Assembly: GCA_019055375.1 (NCBI GenBank) | Contig: JAHQIW010000900.1 | Span: forward strand, 1 to 64,000 | Reading direction: 5' to 3' | DNA from: Parelaphostrongylus tenuis | Taxonomy: Eukaryota > Nematoda > Chromadorea > Rhabditida > Metastrongylidae | Length of the DNA stretch: 64,000 nt | In this document: one piece after another, positions 24,160-37,000 of the stretch | How the letters are laid out: every line of letters begins with the position of its first letter | Position numbering within the stretch: position 1 is the first letter of the stretch | Position numbers and translations under genes: made by a program | The notes under the pieces: generated by a model | What the model was told of the DNA's origin: nothing | Databases searched by the model: none | Seen by the model: the letters and a program-made list of their open reading frames with translations, nothing else

Positions 24160-24690
24160 CTAAGTATTCCTGTCCTGTCCTGTCGCCCTGTCGGCCCGTT
24201 GAACGTTGAGTGAATCGAGTGGATACCAGCAACACTTCCATCTTTCTCTATCGCGTGCAAGAGTAGCCCAGTGGGTCCTCCTCGCTCTATGGATTCGCTG
24301 AGCATCATATCTTCCATCTATGCCTTTCGTGAAGAAATCGGACCAACGGGTCGGTGGTGTTCCTGTAGAGCGCTTGATACCGATAAGAATCCAGTCCGTA
24401 ACAACTCTCGTCCATAGGTTGTCGTTGAAGCGCATTACGTGTCCGGCTCACCATATTTTCGATAGCCTGGCGTGTAGAACGGTACCCTTGACCTTTGATC
24501 GACGACGTAGGTCAGAACTTCGGATTCCTTCTCTCGAGACACGGGATACTCCTAGCATCGACCCCTCGATTGCGCGTTCAATAACGCCCAGTGGTCTTCC
24601 ATTCTGCTTACGCAGCGACCAGGTTTCTGCTGCATGCGTTAGGGCAGGGATAATCATCGAGTCGAAAAGTTGGGCACGGAGATGAGTATT
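24160..24690 (-). mobile_element. RTE LINE, 5'-truncated 3' end
   Basis: Minus-strand frames (HAAETWSLRKQN, ERAIEGSMLGVSR, AGHVMRFNDNLWTRVVTDW, THWATLARDRERWKCCW) match the distal end of the element at 5.3-8.3 kb, with a stop and a frame break. The 3' tail is CCTGTCCTGTCCTGTCGCCC. It starts abruptly at about 24690, a typical LINE 5' truncation. Confidence 0.92.
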
Positions 24691-26384
24691 ATAGTGGAAT
24701 TATGAGGGTAACGATCTTGGATTACCCTGTTCGAAGACGATGCATACGATGTCGACAAATTACCAATCAGTATGAAAGCTCCCAGCGCTTGTATCGGTTG
24801 CTAGTACAGCTCCGTAATACACTAGTGATCAATGGTGCGATTATCTTTCCTATGTACGTCAAACCATACGATCATCCGGGATCGAACGAAGGATCAAGTT
24901 CGTCTGAGAGCATGGTAGCAACAGTTTTATTTATCGTTAGGCCACTGCAAGTATGAGTGCCGCATTGCATGGCCTCTACTGAGAAATGGAGTCGAATACA
25001 TGCGCACCTCCCAGGAAACACCATCTCCAATATTTGATAAATTTATGATTATTATTATTACTATTTTCATAATATTTGAACTTCCCATCATAACAGTTTT
25101 TTTTTTATTGTGCGGATCCCAATACTTCTAGCATTCGATTCGTTCTTCTTCTTCTTCTTCTTGAATGACGTAGAATACTGGCCGAGCAAATAAATCTATG
25201 AAAGGATTCAAAATAATGGTTAGTAACAATCCTTGTTCTGTTCTTGCCCATGTGCAAAGTTGCGATTACAAATCGACAGCAAAAATCGTGGATTTCAAAC
25301 CGCAAACAACATTCGTCATTAGTTCGATAACAGATAATGGATGTACGCGTTGCCAGTCCTGCAATTTTATGGGTGTGAACAGCAGGTGACATATTTTTAT
25401 TACAGAGATCGACCACACAATCGCATAAGACAAACTGGGAGCTTAGGATATAAGATTAACCACAATATCCCATCTAAAACTAGTAATATTAAAAAAAAGT
25501 ATTATCAAAAATCATAAGAATAAGAATTAACAATAAACGTAAAAGATATATATTGTACAGTAATCAGCGAATTGACAAACTAACATATATTGAGTCATGT
25601 TAGCTTTCGTTTGACATATTTACACAAATTCTATTCAAGATGTTACCTGCTTGTCTTTTCTCAATTGTTAGAAGGGTTAGACATAAAATATAACCAAGAG
25701 AGCTCTGATTCACATGATTCAGAACTGTATACTTGAGACAAGAACATTCGTTTCATCAACGTATGGAGTAAGAAATAAACACAAACATATAGAGTAAGAA
25801 ATAACCATGAAGAAACAAATAAACAAAAAAAAAATCGCGTCTACGTGCACACACCACCATTATGGAGAAATTTCTGATGTGCATTGACATCTGGTAGCCG
25901 GTCCATAATTATTCCCTCAAAAGTACATAATGAAATCTCGCTGTTACGATCAAAAGTAGATTTTCTTACCACTTGAAATCTTATAGAGAGATAAGAAGAC
26001 AAAACATTTAATACCCTACATCAGCGCAGCAAGACGGTAGGAAGGGCAGTGATTCAAGATGGCACTTGATACGTGCATCATCTTTACTTCGATCTTCCCC
26101 GAGGTCAACCAAGCCCTATTCCCTATGAGGTCGGCAATTCAATTCCAAATTTGTGTGAAAAAGATCTATTCAATCCAAAAAGACCCGCGACCGCATTAGG
26201 TGAAAGTTTGGTAACTTCATAACACACCTATACTCTAGTGAGAATCTACTCAACCAACATCCAAAGGACATTCATAAAGAGATCAAAGCAGCCAAGCAAG
26301 CCAAACCCTAAACACAATTCCGAAGATATCTATGGATAGCGTATGGCAAACGAACGCGTACTTCATCTTCAAAAGGCCTTTCTA
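24691..26384. other. Intergenic, simple repeat only
   Basis: A TTC/CTT microsatellite lies at about 25143-25163, within a segment (GATCCCAATACTTCTAGCATTCG) repeated near 39.68 and 49.86 kb. No gene was recognised. Confidence 0.4.
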
Positions 26385-28520
26385 TTGCGCTAAAAGTACA
26401 AGAATAAATTTCGTTTCTCATTCAACAATTTCTCGCTGATCAAAAATTTCCCTTTGGAGTTTCAGTAGATGTTCGAGAGATTAGATCATAGGAATTTCAA
26501 TGATCTATTTGGTCTTGAATATCGACCTCTTATCACGCCCCGTAACAGCTAAAAGAAGATTGGGCTTCGCAAAACTGAAAAAAAAAGCATTGAGTGCGAA
26601 ACCCTATTTATTTCTGGGTCCTATGAAACACTAAGAAGTCCGCTAAAGAAACCAAAATTACTACTGGATTCCTCGAGATTTGATCTGTCGTTTGGTTCTT
26701 GAAATTATAAAAGAGACGTCCTGATCAGCGAGATATCTTTGAATGAGGAACACAATATTAATTTTGCTATTTCAACGCAATAACAAGGCCCTTTTAAAAG
26801 TGATCTATTGACACACCATTGGGCCGAACTTTTGGATTCTACTACCATTCGATAGCTTAAATCAGAAGAATTTGAACGGTGTATTCCCCCTTCAGAAAGG
26901 CCTTGTTAGTGCGTTGAAAGAGCAAAAATAGTATTTTGTTTCTCATTGAAAGATTTCTCGCTGACCGAAGCTTTTCCTTCCAAGTTTCATTAACCAATCA
27001 AAAGATCAAACCTCAAGAACTCCAATGACCTATTTGGTTTTTATGATGGACCAGGCATTACACTGTAACAGCCAAAAGAATACTCAACCATTCTCACTAC
27101 ACTTCGATCCCTTGGGAAAAACGCATTTTTCGATCGGTTCTAATGTTCGAATAATTATTCGATAGCTCAAAACAAAAGAATACGAATGGTGTATTTCCCA
27201 TTAAAAAGACCTTGTTATTGAGCTGAAAGAGGAAAAATAATATTCTGTTTCTCATTGAACAATTTCTCGCTGATCAAAAATTTCCCTCTGGAGTTTCAGT
27301 AACTAATCGATAGATTAGATCTTGAGGTTTCCAACAATTTATTTGATTCTAAATATCGACCTCATATCGCGCTGTAACAGCCAAAAGAAGATTGGGCTTT
27401 GCAGAACTAGAAAGAGAGCATTGAGCGCGAAACATAATTTTCATTTGGTTGTTATGAAGCATCAAGAAGTCCGTTAAAAAAACCAAGAACATTATTAGAA
27501 TCTTTGAAATTTGACCTATCGTTTGGTTTCTGTTTGCTCTTTCAACGCAATAACAAGGCCTTTCTGAAAGTAAAATACGTCATTCAACTTCTTTCGATTT
27601 AAGCTATCGATTGATTATTTAATCATTAGAAATGATCAAAAAATATGTTTTTTTCCAAAGGATCGAAGTGAAGGAAGGATAGTTGGAGTGATCCATTTTT
27701 TGCGAAACTCAATTTGCTTTTGGCTGTCACAGCGGAATATCGGGTCCATGATAAAAACCAAATAAACCATTGGAATCCTTTAGATTCGATCTATTGATTG
27801 GTTAGTATAACTTCAAAGGAAATTCTTTGATCAACCAGAAGTCCTTCAATGAGAAACAAAATCTTATTTTTGCTCTTTCGGCGCAACAAGAAGCCTTTTT
27901 GGAGATGATATACACCATTCAAATTCTTTTGTTTGTTCTATCGAACGATTATTCGAACACTGGAAAAGACCAAGAAATACGTTTTTTACAAGGGGTCGAA
28001 GTGGCGCTCAGTTAAGGGAAAAGTACCCAACATTTGAATTATTTTGATTTGAGCTATCGATTAGTCTTTAAACATAGTAAACGATCAAAAAATAGGTTTC
28101 CACGGGGGGATCGAAGTGAAGAGAGGACAGTTAGAGGGCTTCACTTTTTGCGAGACTTAATTTTCGTTTGGCTGTTACAGCGTAATACCAGGTCTGTCAT
28201 AAAAACTAAACAAATTATTGGAATCCTTAAGATTTGAACGGTCGATTAGTTAGTAAAAACTTTGAACGAAAAATTCTGATCAGCCAGAAATATTTCAATG
28301 ATAAACAAGATTTCATTCTAGCTCTTTCAGCGCATAAGAAGGTTGTTCTAAACATGAGACATACCATTCAAACTCTTTTGATTTGTGCTATCGAGCGACC
28401 ATTTAAAATTTGAAAATGACCAAAAAATGCTTTTTACAAGTAGTCGAAGTGGCGCTCAGATAACGGAAAAGTACCGAAAACATAGGACTGAAATTGCAGC
28501 AGGTGTAAATTTTTATTTCA
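26385..28520. repeat. Cluster of foldback repeat units
   Basis: At least five related segments (about 26.39-26.79, 26.88-27.10, 27.20-27.57, 27.69-27.91 and 28.05-28.35 kb) share strings such as CATTCAACAATTTCTCGCTG and AACAAGGCC, in both orientations. Individual units fold back on themselves (for example the left half at 26.43-26.53 kb with the inverse at 26.65-26.76 kb). Single copies recur near 35.8-36.2, 50.4-50.7 and 62.0-62.3 kb. No coding capacity was found. Confidence 0.7.
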
Positions 28521-28614
28521 CACCATTATTTCTCACAAATACTATGCATTTCCGGGCACTGTTAGCATTTGATTGATTTCCTCCCATAATCTACGAAGGT
28601 CTGCAGATTTTTCT

Positions 28615-28820
28615 CACATGGCTTCGGCTGTTGCGAAAATTGTCGTTTTGTTTACAAATGCTAATGAGTGCTGATTGAGTCGATTCTCCTCAAAGTTCTG
28701 AGGTAACCGGGTTTGAGCGCTCCCCCTTGGAATGCTGAGAGTTTTGCTCAGACAATTCTGGGTGCCGAGTTCCTGATCCTGGACGAACAAGAGGCTCGCT
28801 GAGTTCAAAAAACGGTCAGA
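28615..28820 (-). repeat. Dispersed repeat, second copy
   Basis: Minus-strand copy of the relic at 14.3-14.54 kb (shared GAGCCTC, GAGAATCGACTC and CAGCACTCATT segments). It ends immediately downstream of the hsr-9 stop codon. Confidence 0.45.
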
Positions 28821-28831
28821 CCAGCTTCGCC

Positions 28832-31012
28832 CTAGTAATGGATGATGCCACAGCTAATGCACTGCTCACCCTCCAATACGGGAATTATCATGCAACAGTT
28901 AATGAAATTAAGCAAAAACAAATTTTGTAACTGCTCATATACGCATTCCCATCATGTAACGTACCTGAATTAACCACTCAGATGAGGACAACGGCGCATC
29001 CAATTTTACGAGCCTTTTCTACCATACTTGCCGTAGCTGAGTGGTCTGTCAAGAGAATGTCGAGTTTTCCTACTGAAAATAGTTAGATGAACAATTCACT
29101 ATTTTCTCGCCTGAGCACGAAGTTGTTATGATAAAGACCTATCAAATACAAGAATAATTAATGTTTCGGTGATTCACCTCTAGTTGATAGATGAAGTTAG
29201 CCAAAACGCTTGTTATTTTAAGATGTCTTTCGCATTCTAAAATCACAGATTACCTTCATCAGGTATATCCGACACAATTTCACCACCCAGTTGAGGAACC
29301 ATTGGCACCCAAATTTGTTCAAATGACATCGATTTTTTACTTGGAGGCGTTACATTAGAGTGAACCATCACTTTCTTGTTTCGAAGTAATACACCACGCT
29401 CCGTGGGCCTAAAAATGGAAGCGAGTTCGCTCCATGAAGGTTAAAAACCTTAAAGAAAAATGAATCGATTTTCTTACAGCAAAATTCGGACACGGAAAAA
29501 TTTGCACGATATTTACCTCACTAAATCTCAACTTACAATGGATATTCCTTTTCATCGAGGATTGAAACACCAGAAGGCAACAAAAATGGTTTATAGTCAA
29601 CGAGTTTCTTCTGAAAAAGTTATTCGGCAATAACAAAAACAACAATAACTACTATTACAAGAGATCGATTATATTGACACATGATAAGGTGTGGCAAATA
29701 AAATACCACGCAATTGACCTAAAAAGCTCGATTGATATCAGACCTCATCTAAACATTTGTAGATCCACTCATGCGATACACATGGCATTGCACGCACTAA
29801 AGCAGCTAAATACTTATGAGTGCGATAATGTGTATCAGAGACGAGGAATCGTTCCATATTTGGATGCTCATCGACTTCCTAAATCGTACAAAATAACAGG
29901 AATGACAAAAACGATGCAAACGTCCAAAACTATGAAAAATTCTATTGACGGCCCTAGTAAATAGCACGTTCCAGACTGAGCCTTTTTTTGTATTTGGTCC
30001 AAAGGAACACTGCCGCGGTACCAAAAACAGCCTGCGAGTTGATTTTCTGGTGCTCAGTAGTTAACTTTGCGAATGGAAAAAGACTACTCCGTAGGCTAAA
30101 AGCAGATTTATTGGAGCATCATAACCACTCCGCGCTTCATATGTAGGAGGCTACTCACTACATGGATTATCTCAATCAATTACTGGACGACTTACCCACG
30201 CAGCTATCACTATCATACTAATACAAAAAACAAATAGGTTCTAATTGAAAAATATGGTTTTTTTTGAATGCGATTGCTGCTCTGAAATAGTAACCTGACA
30301 ACTAGTGAGAATTTTCGACGATGATCCCGTGAAAAATCAAAAGAATAAAGCCCGAGAATAATTTCCAACTTGCAAAGCGATAAATCACATCTATAATCAA
30401 CTACATTGTTGATGATCAGTGTTTTTTTAGACACTGTTTGTTATTGACTAAAAAAGTAAGAGACTACTTCTCAGTATTTTTGGTTCAGCTACACATTTCA
30501 AACTAAGGGCCATGTGTAGAAACCTTTTCAAAAGTCCACTTGCTAACGTATAGTGTATTTTCGACGTGTGACCTAAAGTGTATCACCGAGTCAGCGATGA
30601 TGTTCTTTGTAGATTACTGAAAGCACCCCGGCTTTGTTATGGCCCCTTTGTTCGGATCTTCTTTCAACTAGCTATCAACTGAATACACATAGTACACCAT
30701 AGAAAACTCTGGGATCTACTAAACGCAAGATGGGCAAATATGTGTTCATGTGGTCCGGAACGCGTTAAACAGCCGTTTACGGTAAAACTTCACATTTTTA
30801 TCACAAGCTAATAATGGAACTTTCAAGATTGAACTTTCGAAACGAACTTTCATATCATCTACGACAAGCCCTCCATGAGTAGAAAATGAAATCTGTCATA
30901 AACTTTTTCTTAAACCCAGTGTCAGTGTTGGGGCGATTTGCCGATGTCAGAATGAACAGCTTTCCAGCGAATATCTGCTCGTCACCCGCGCCAGGTGCGC
31001 TGCTATGTTTAC
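28832..31012 (-). CDS. hsr-9: hsr-9 C-terminal BRCT exons
   Basis: Exons 30904-31012 (EQIFAGKLFILTSANRP, start of BRCT1; its first two bases complete the codon left by exon 32239-32301), tentatively about 30570-30616, 29537-29610 (KKLVDYKPFLLPSGVSILDE, matching the linker after the BRCT1 tryptophan in 53BP1), 29254-29408 (GVLLRNKKVMVHSN, QLGGEIVSDIPDE), 28965-29072 (LDILLTDHSATASMV, then SSEWLIQ) and 28832-28861 (CISCGIIHY, stop). EWLIQ is the conserved BRCT tryptophan box. Exon 28965-29072 has one extra base at about 28985-28990, between CAVV and SSEW. The exon coding the middle of BRCT1 was not found. Confidence 0.88.
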
Positions 31013-34000
31013 CTGAAACTTAATTGGATATTCTTACTGTTTGCGTAAATAATATTGATTCTCACAAATGTTCACAGGGTAATATTTCACGAACATGCAG
31101 CATGTGTGAAAGAGCAGGATTAGCAGCAGAAAATCTGTAATAGAAAGGTTGCGTTCCACGTTGTGATGATAATAATATGGTGTGTCACGCATCTCGAAGA
31201 AAACGTTATGGAAAACTGCGTCCGGGCTTACCAAAACCAAAGCTGTCGCAGTAATGATTGACACAAAAGCTATAACTAATAGACTCAATTAGTGGTGACA
31301 TATAATAGCTACGTAAAAAGTTCTTGCCAATTTGGCTTTTATAATGATTTTCGCAATGAAATTCATGATTTTGGCGTCGTTCAATTGCACATTTTCTTGT
31401 GAAGATTTTGGCATACAATTTGCCTATTTGCTTTAAGATGGAGTTGTCCTGAGAAACAGATTAGCTTAGTGCTTATGCACGAATGGCGTATAGAGGAAAA
31501 TGCTAGTGAAGCGGCACACAAAAAATAATGGAACTTGGGGAGACGATACCGTTGCAGAAACAACGGCGAGGAGATGGTTCGCCAAGGTTAAAGCTGGAGA
31601 AAACAGTTTGGAGGATCAGTCGAGGAAGTTGATCGCCCCAAGCTTCATTGATCTTGCGCGCCATTGATACATGAGCAGCACGCGAATTTGTTCCTAAGAC
31701 AATTCTACCTCGAAGTAAGTATATGCAAGTTATATATAAAAATCTTCGCAAGAAAATACGAAGTTTAACAATACCAAAACCATGCGATTTCACTGCAAAA
31801 TCATATTGAAGAACCAAAACGGCATGAGTTTTTTAAACAACTTGATAGGACGATGCTTCATGTTTTTTAACAAGCGCTAAGATGTAAAATCAACTTTTAT
31901 CAACCATTATGCATCAACATCGAGATATCAAGCGCCCAACAGGAAAACCACCGACCCGTTGGTTTGATTTCTTCACGAAAGGCATAGAAGAAAGATATGA
32001 TGCTCAGCGAATCCCTAGAGCGAGAAGGACCCACTGAGCTACTCTTGCACGCGATAGGGAAAAATGGAAGTGTTGCTGGTAGCCGCTCGGGTTATTCGAC
32101 GATCAGCGGACGACAAGTGGTGCAGGTGATGCATCAACATAATTATGAACAGTGACTACAAAACTGTACACTACAATAATAAGAAGACTTTCATTTTTTG
32201 AAGAGTAGGATTTCATCATAATAAAACTAAGAACAAACCATCTGACTTCTCGGTTGATTTGGCAGTAGGCGGATCTGAGCTTTCATTCTTGAGATTACCG
32301 CCTAAATACAATAACATGATAGTCGTGGAAAATTTTTAGAAGAATGATGTACCTTTTGAAGAAGTCTTAGTTCTCGAAGACGGTAAAGATTTTGCAGGTG
32401 ACTTTTGCACTTTTGTCGTAGGCTTAGGAGTTGCAGCGCTGGCTGCTTTGGAGGAGGAATTACCTCTTGATCGTCTCAGTTGTCTATCTTCCGTGTTTTC
32501 AATATTCTCTAAAAGTTTAGATTACTCAAGTCACAAGCAAACGATACAGATTACGAAAATCATGGGTTGAAAAGTATGAAAACAGAGCACTAATTTTGAA
32601 TAGCTGTAAGCGTGGATAGCACAACTCGTTCGAACAATTTCAGAACCGCTTTGAATTCAGATATCATACCAGAGATAATATCGGTAGCTTCGCGTGACTT
32701 CTTGTTTATATAATCCCTCCAATCGTCTTTTGATAGCGCGAGATTCGTCCAACGGCTCTAGAAATGCTTACTTATGAGATGGTGAAAACTGCACAATTAT
32801 TCATTACTTCGCACTCAAACAATCTTAATGAATTATCTGAAATAAGATATCGTAAGGGAGACAAAAACTTCAAAAAACGACGTAAACGGCATTTAAGAAA
32901 TCCATATTAAGCTCACTTGAATTTCTTTCCTGTTGGCTCTCCTTCATCATTGAGCTGTTCAAGTTCAAAACTCCGCTTTCATCCACGCGACAGCGCAATT
33001 TGCATTAGGACCACGTACAACCCTTGCCGCCAGTCGATCTTTTTGATTCCCATCCGAAAAATAGCACTGAAATATAAACTTACATCAAAATGATAAACAA
33101 GTAACTAAGCAACAACATATAAACCATACGTCTTTGTCCCGATCAAGAGCACGTAAAGGGATAACGCCAGCAGGAGGAACGTCTTTTACAACATCGTCCT
33201 CCACAAAATTCACTTTTGAAACGTCCCAAACCATCACGACTTCAAAATGATCCAAGCTCACGTTAACAAAAAAAGCTAAGAGAAAAATTTCTAAGATTTG
33301 GAACTCCTGTCAACTCGCCTGATAACTATGGCTGGATAAAATAACCCATCGAATATTGCGTATACACGAGCTCCGGGTTCGTACGGAGCGTGTTCATCAT
33401 GTGGATGATCAACCACCTAACAGATCTTCGGCGCTCAACTCAGGTAACGCAATATGTGGACGTTTAGGTGAAGGCACTGATGTCTGGGGCGATGCTCTGA
33501 AATTACGAGTTTTCGTGAGCAGAAATGAAAGGCGCTGAAGGACACTAACCGGCGCTTTCCAGAAGATCGAGACCCGGATTTTGGAGTAACTGTATCTGTC
33601 TTCTTTTTTGGAGTGCTATCTTGAACCGCATTTTCTTCCACTTCCATGGAGTCCTCAACATCTTGCTTTGACTTCCGGCTTCGTCTGTGTTGAAAGAATT
33701 GTTGACATAATGTAGTGAGCAATGGACATAAAGTGCACTAAAGAATTTTAAAAATCACCGAGGTTGAGGTGCTGTATTGCTTCCAGCCACAACAGGGCTG
33801 GCCTTTTTCTACCCGGTGTAAGGTCAGCGAGAGATTTTCTTTGCTTCGTACGTGGTGTCATATCAGCTAGGTTACCAACGCGCAATTCAGCAGTCTTTTC
33901 TGTTCGTTCATATTTTCCAGAGCCGACTTTTGCATATTTCACTTCACCGAACGATTGAACCTCCATCTAAATGTATATTTTCTTAAAAATCCCTTATCAA

Positions 34001-37000
34001 TAATGTGACATTTTACCTGTATGTTTTTTAACGGCTCGGGGTGCTTTTCCATTTCTGTCTCAATGTCATATGGATCGTGACTTCTTTGTTTTGACTCTTT
34101 TTCTTTTTTAAAAATGGTCTTTGAAGATCTATCTGATTTCTTCATTACCTCTATAAATAGGAAAATCAAACAAGAAACAACACCAGTATGAAGATGATTG
34201 AGAGAAGACCAAATGCTCACCGGGATCTCCACCTTTTTTCCTTCTACGTGGAGTGTCTCCTTCTTGACTTTCAGCAGATTCTTTCTCGACACTAATTTTG
34301 TTTTGTTTTTTTGAGGATGAGCCAGAACGAGCATCTGATTTTGGTGTATCTTCAATCCTAGAAAAAAGTCGGTCATCAAAAATTGTTGTGATAGGTTTTT
34401 AGGTAATGCGCATTATTGCTCTAGTAAATCGCAGGACAAAGCTCTTCTCTTCACTATCACTAGTCTCTGAACAGCGTAAATCTCGTAGTGCTCAAAAATG
34501 TACTTTTTTTTAAATAAGGCTTCTCTACAGCACCACAGCAAGGAAAATAAAATTCCACCGCCTCGCATGTTATCGTGCGGGTTTTCATAATTTCTTTCAC
34601 AGTTTTTTCGTGTACCATAGAGATTTTCAAGTTTCTTAAATTGTAATTGGAGTGAACACTTTCTTCTATCGTTCCAGAACTTGTCCTCATTCTCAAATTA
34701 CACTGCTAATAAACCAGCTACTAAGCCTTGACCTAAGCCTAAGCAGCTTGAGCCCAAGGACGAAAAGCATAGGAAAGTGTACAGGAAATCTTCATTTATC
34801 AGAATCCTATGTTTCATTTATATTTTTGTCGGAGAGTATTTACCTAACTTCAAAAAATCTTAAAATCTCATTTCACGTGCGAATAGCGCCTTCGCGATCG
34901 GCTCATCGCGTACAGATACACGCCATGTTTGAGAGACACTCTTACTTCCTTCTGCTGAAGTGAAGTAAAATAATTTTTTCAGAAAACAAAGTGTTGGAAT
35001 TGCTATAACTTACGCTATCGAATGGTTATTAATACTCTATGGGAAGAGCTCTGTTTTGCGGAATATAAGCATGATAACGCGCGACGCATGAGAAACAGAA
35101 TTTTTGGTACTACAACACTCAAGAAAGTTTTTGAAAAACAATTATATTTTCGAATTTCTCGAAATTTAAGCATTCGAAAAGTTAATTCTTTGTATAGTGA
35201 AAAATTTTCTTTCATATTTGCCTATACGATAACGGAAAAGTACCAATTTTTCTTTCCTAGCTTAGCTTCGTTTGAGTACAGATTGCTTCATGTATCATAT
35301 CACAACATAAAAATTTGATGTTTTGTCGTTTGAACTTTTTTTTCTGCCGAATTTGTTGAAACGGAGAATGGGTTCAGAACAGAAAATATATAAAAAACGA
35401 GAATGCGTCGGATATAAGAAAACCAGACGTGTAATTTGCATCTCCGAGGTGTAATTCATCATAAAGCATACAGAACATATTTAGGACATCGTGTGGTCTT
35501 GTGGAGAACGAATGATGTAAAGAAACGAATCGAATGCTATAAGCACATTGAAAAGCGATGATGAATAGTGAGAGAAGAAAATTTTTTACTACACTCGTCC
35601 ATCGACAACTGTTAAAGAAAATTAGCTATGAAGTCATATCAATATTTTTCATTAATGTGTGTTTGCAACTATGAGTACTTTCCCCTTATCTGCACCTATT
35701 TTCTTCGGGAATTTCGATGCTATACCCTATCTTCATAAAGGTTTTTTTTCTGTGGTCTAGTAATAAAAATAAATTATATCTTACACTCGTGTAGTTTTTC
35801 TGCACACAGCTTTTCTTTAAGAACAAATCTCGCCAATTTCAGTGGTATGCTTGCTTCATTTGGACTTTTAAGTGCACTGCTGCAGCCAAAAGTAGATTGA
35901 ATTTCGCACTAGGCGCGGTCGGTTTTTTTTTTCAAGCCGGTTGGGCCGTATGTGGTTCCCCAAGCCCGATGATTTGATGACAATATTGCGAAAAGTCATA
36001 GACATCTCGGAGTAAAGAATGAGCGTTCATAAAACTAAGTATACCATTGAAATCGTCGGGATTTGAGCCATCGAATGATTACTACAAGCGTTCAGCAAAA
36101 AAATGCTTGAATGAAACATGACTTCATTTTTAGTGCCACAATGCAGTACGCAGGCCACTTTAGTATCGAAATTACACCATTGAAAATCCCAATATTTTGA
36201 GCTATAGAATGACTCCTACAAGTCCAGAAAAGCAAAAAAGCATTTTCCCAGAGAAGTGAAAATGGGTGCGGGTAGGAGAAAAGTACCTTACCGGTACTTA
36301 CTACTGTTGTATTGTCACTCCATTCTCCGCTATCTGCCGTTTGATATTTAAAAAAAAGGAAATCAACGTGACTGCGGAAAAACAGTAGAGCTCACTTTAC
36401 GAGTTGCTTTGCAGATCGCCTACGGAACGAACGGCGGCTGGAATCCTTATCCGAAGTATCGACTTTCTTCTTAGCGTCGTCGCTAGCTTCCTGACGGTCA
36501 TCGTTGTTTTCGTTTGGAATTCCGACGTCCAGTTTGGCACTCCGTCTACCTTTCTTCTGCGACGAAGGTGTAGACAACTCAGTCTAAAGGTAGTGCCAGG
36601 AAATGATAGAGATGAGTAGAATCTAACGAGTAAAGAGAGACAGAGTGAAATCAGAGTTATGTTTTTGTAAGAAAATATCTCTTACCTTTACTGAATCCTT
36701 AACATTCGAACGACGACTACGAGGTCGCATTGATTTTCGATTAGAAGAATCTTTTTCCTCAACAATTGATGAATTATCCCCATCACCAACACTCTTAAAT
36801 TACAAAGAAAATTCTAATGAAAACCAAGAAAAAATCAAAAACCATTCCACCTCGGGAGCAGATTCATTTTCTTCATTCTTTTTTTTAATAGTCGACACTG
36901 CCTTGACTTTCCGTCCCTGAACGTTAATATGTTACAGAGAAACGAGAAGTTAACGAAGAAAAAACCAAAAAAGCAACAAGTACATACAGAAGTCGCAACT

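Noticed and set aside
26385..28520. CRISPR-like array
   Set aside because: Units are long, diverged, inverted and without uniform spacers; the DNA is eukaryotic.
29674..29964. 96-codon plus frame
   Set aside because: It lies opposite the hsr-9 BRCT region in an intron, with no splice context or recognisable family.
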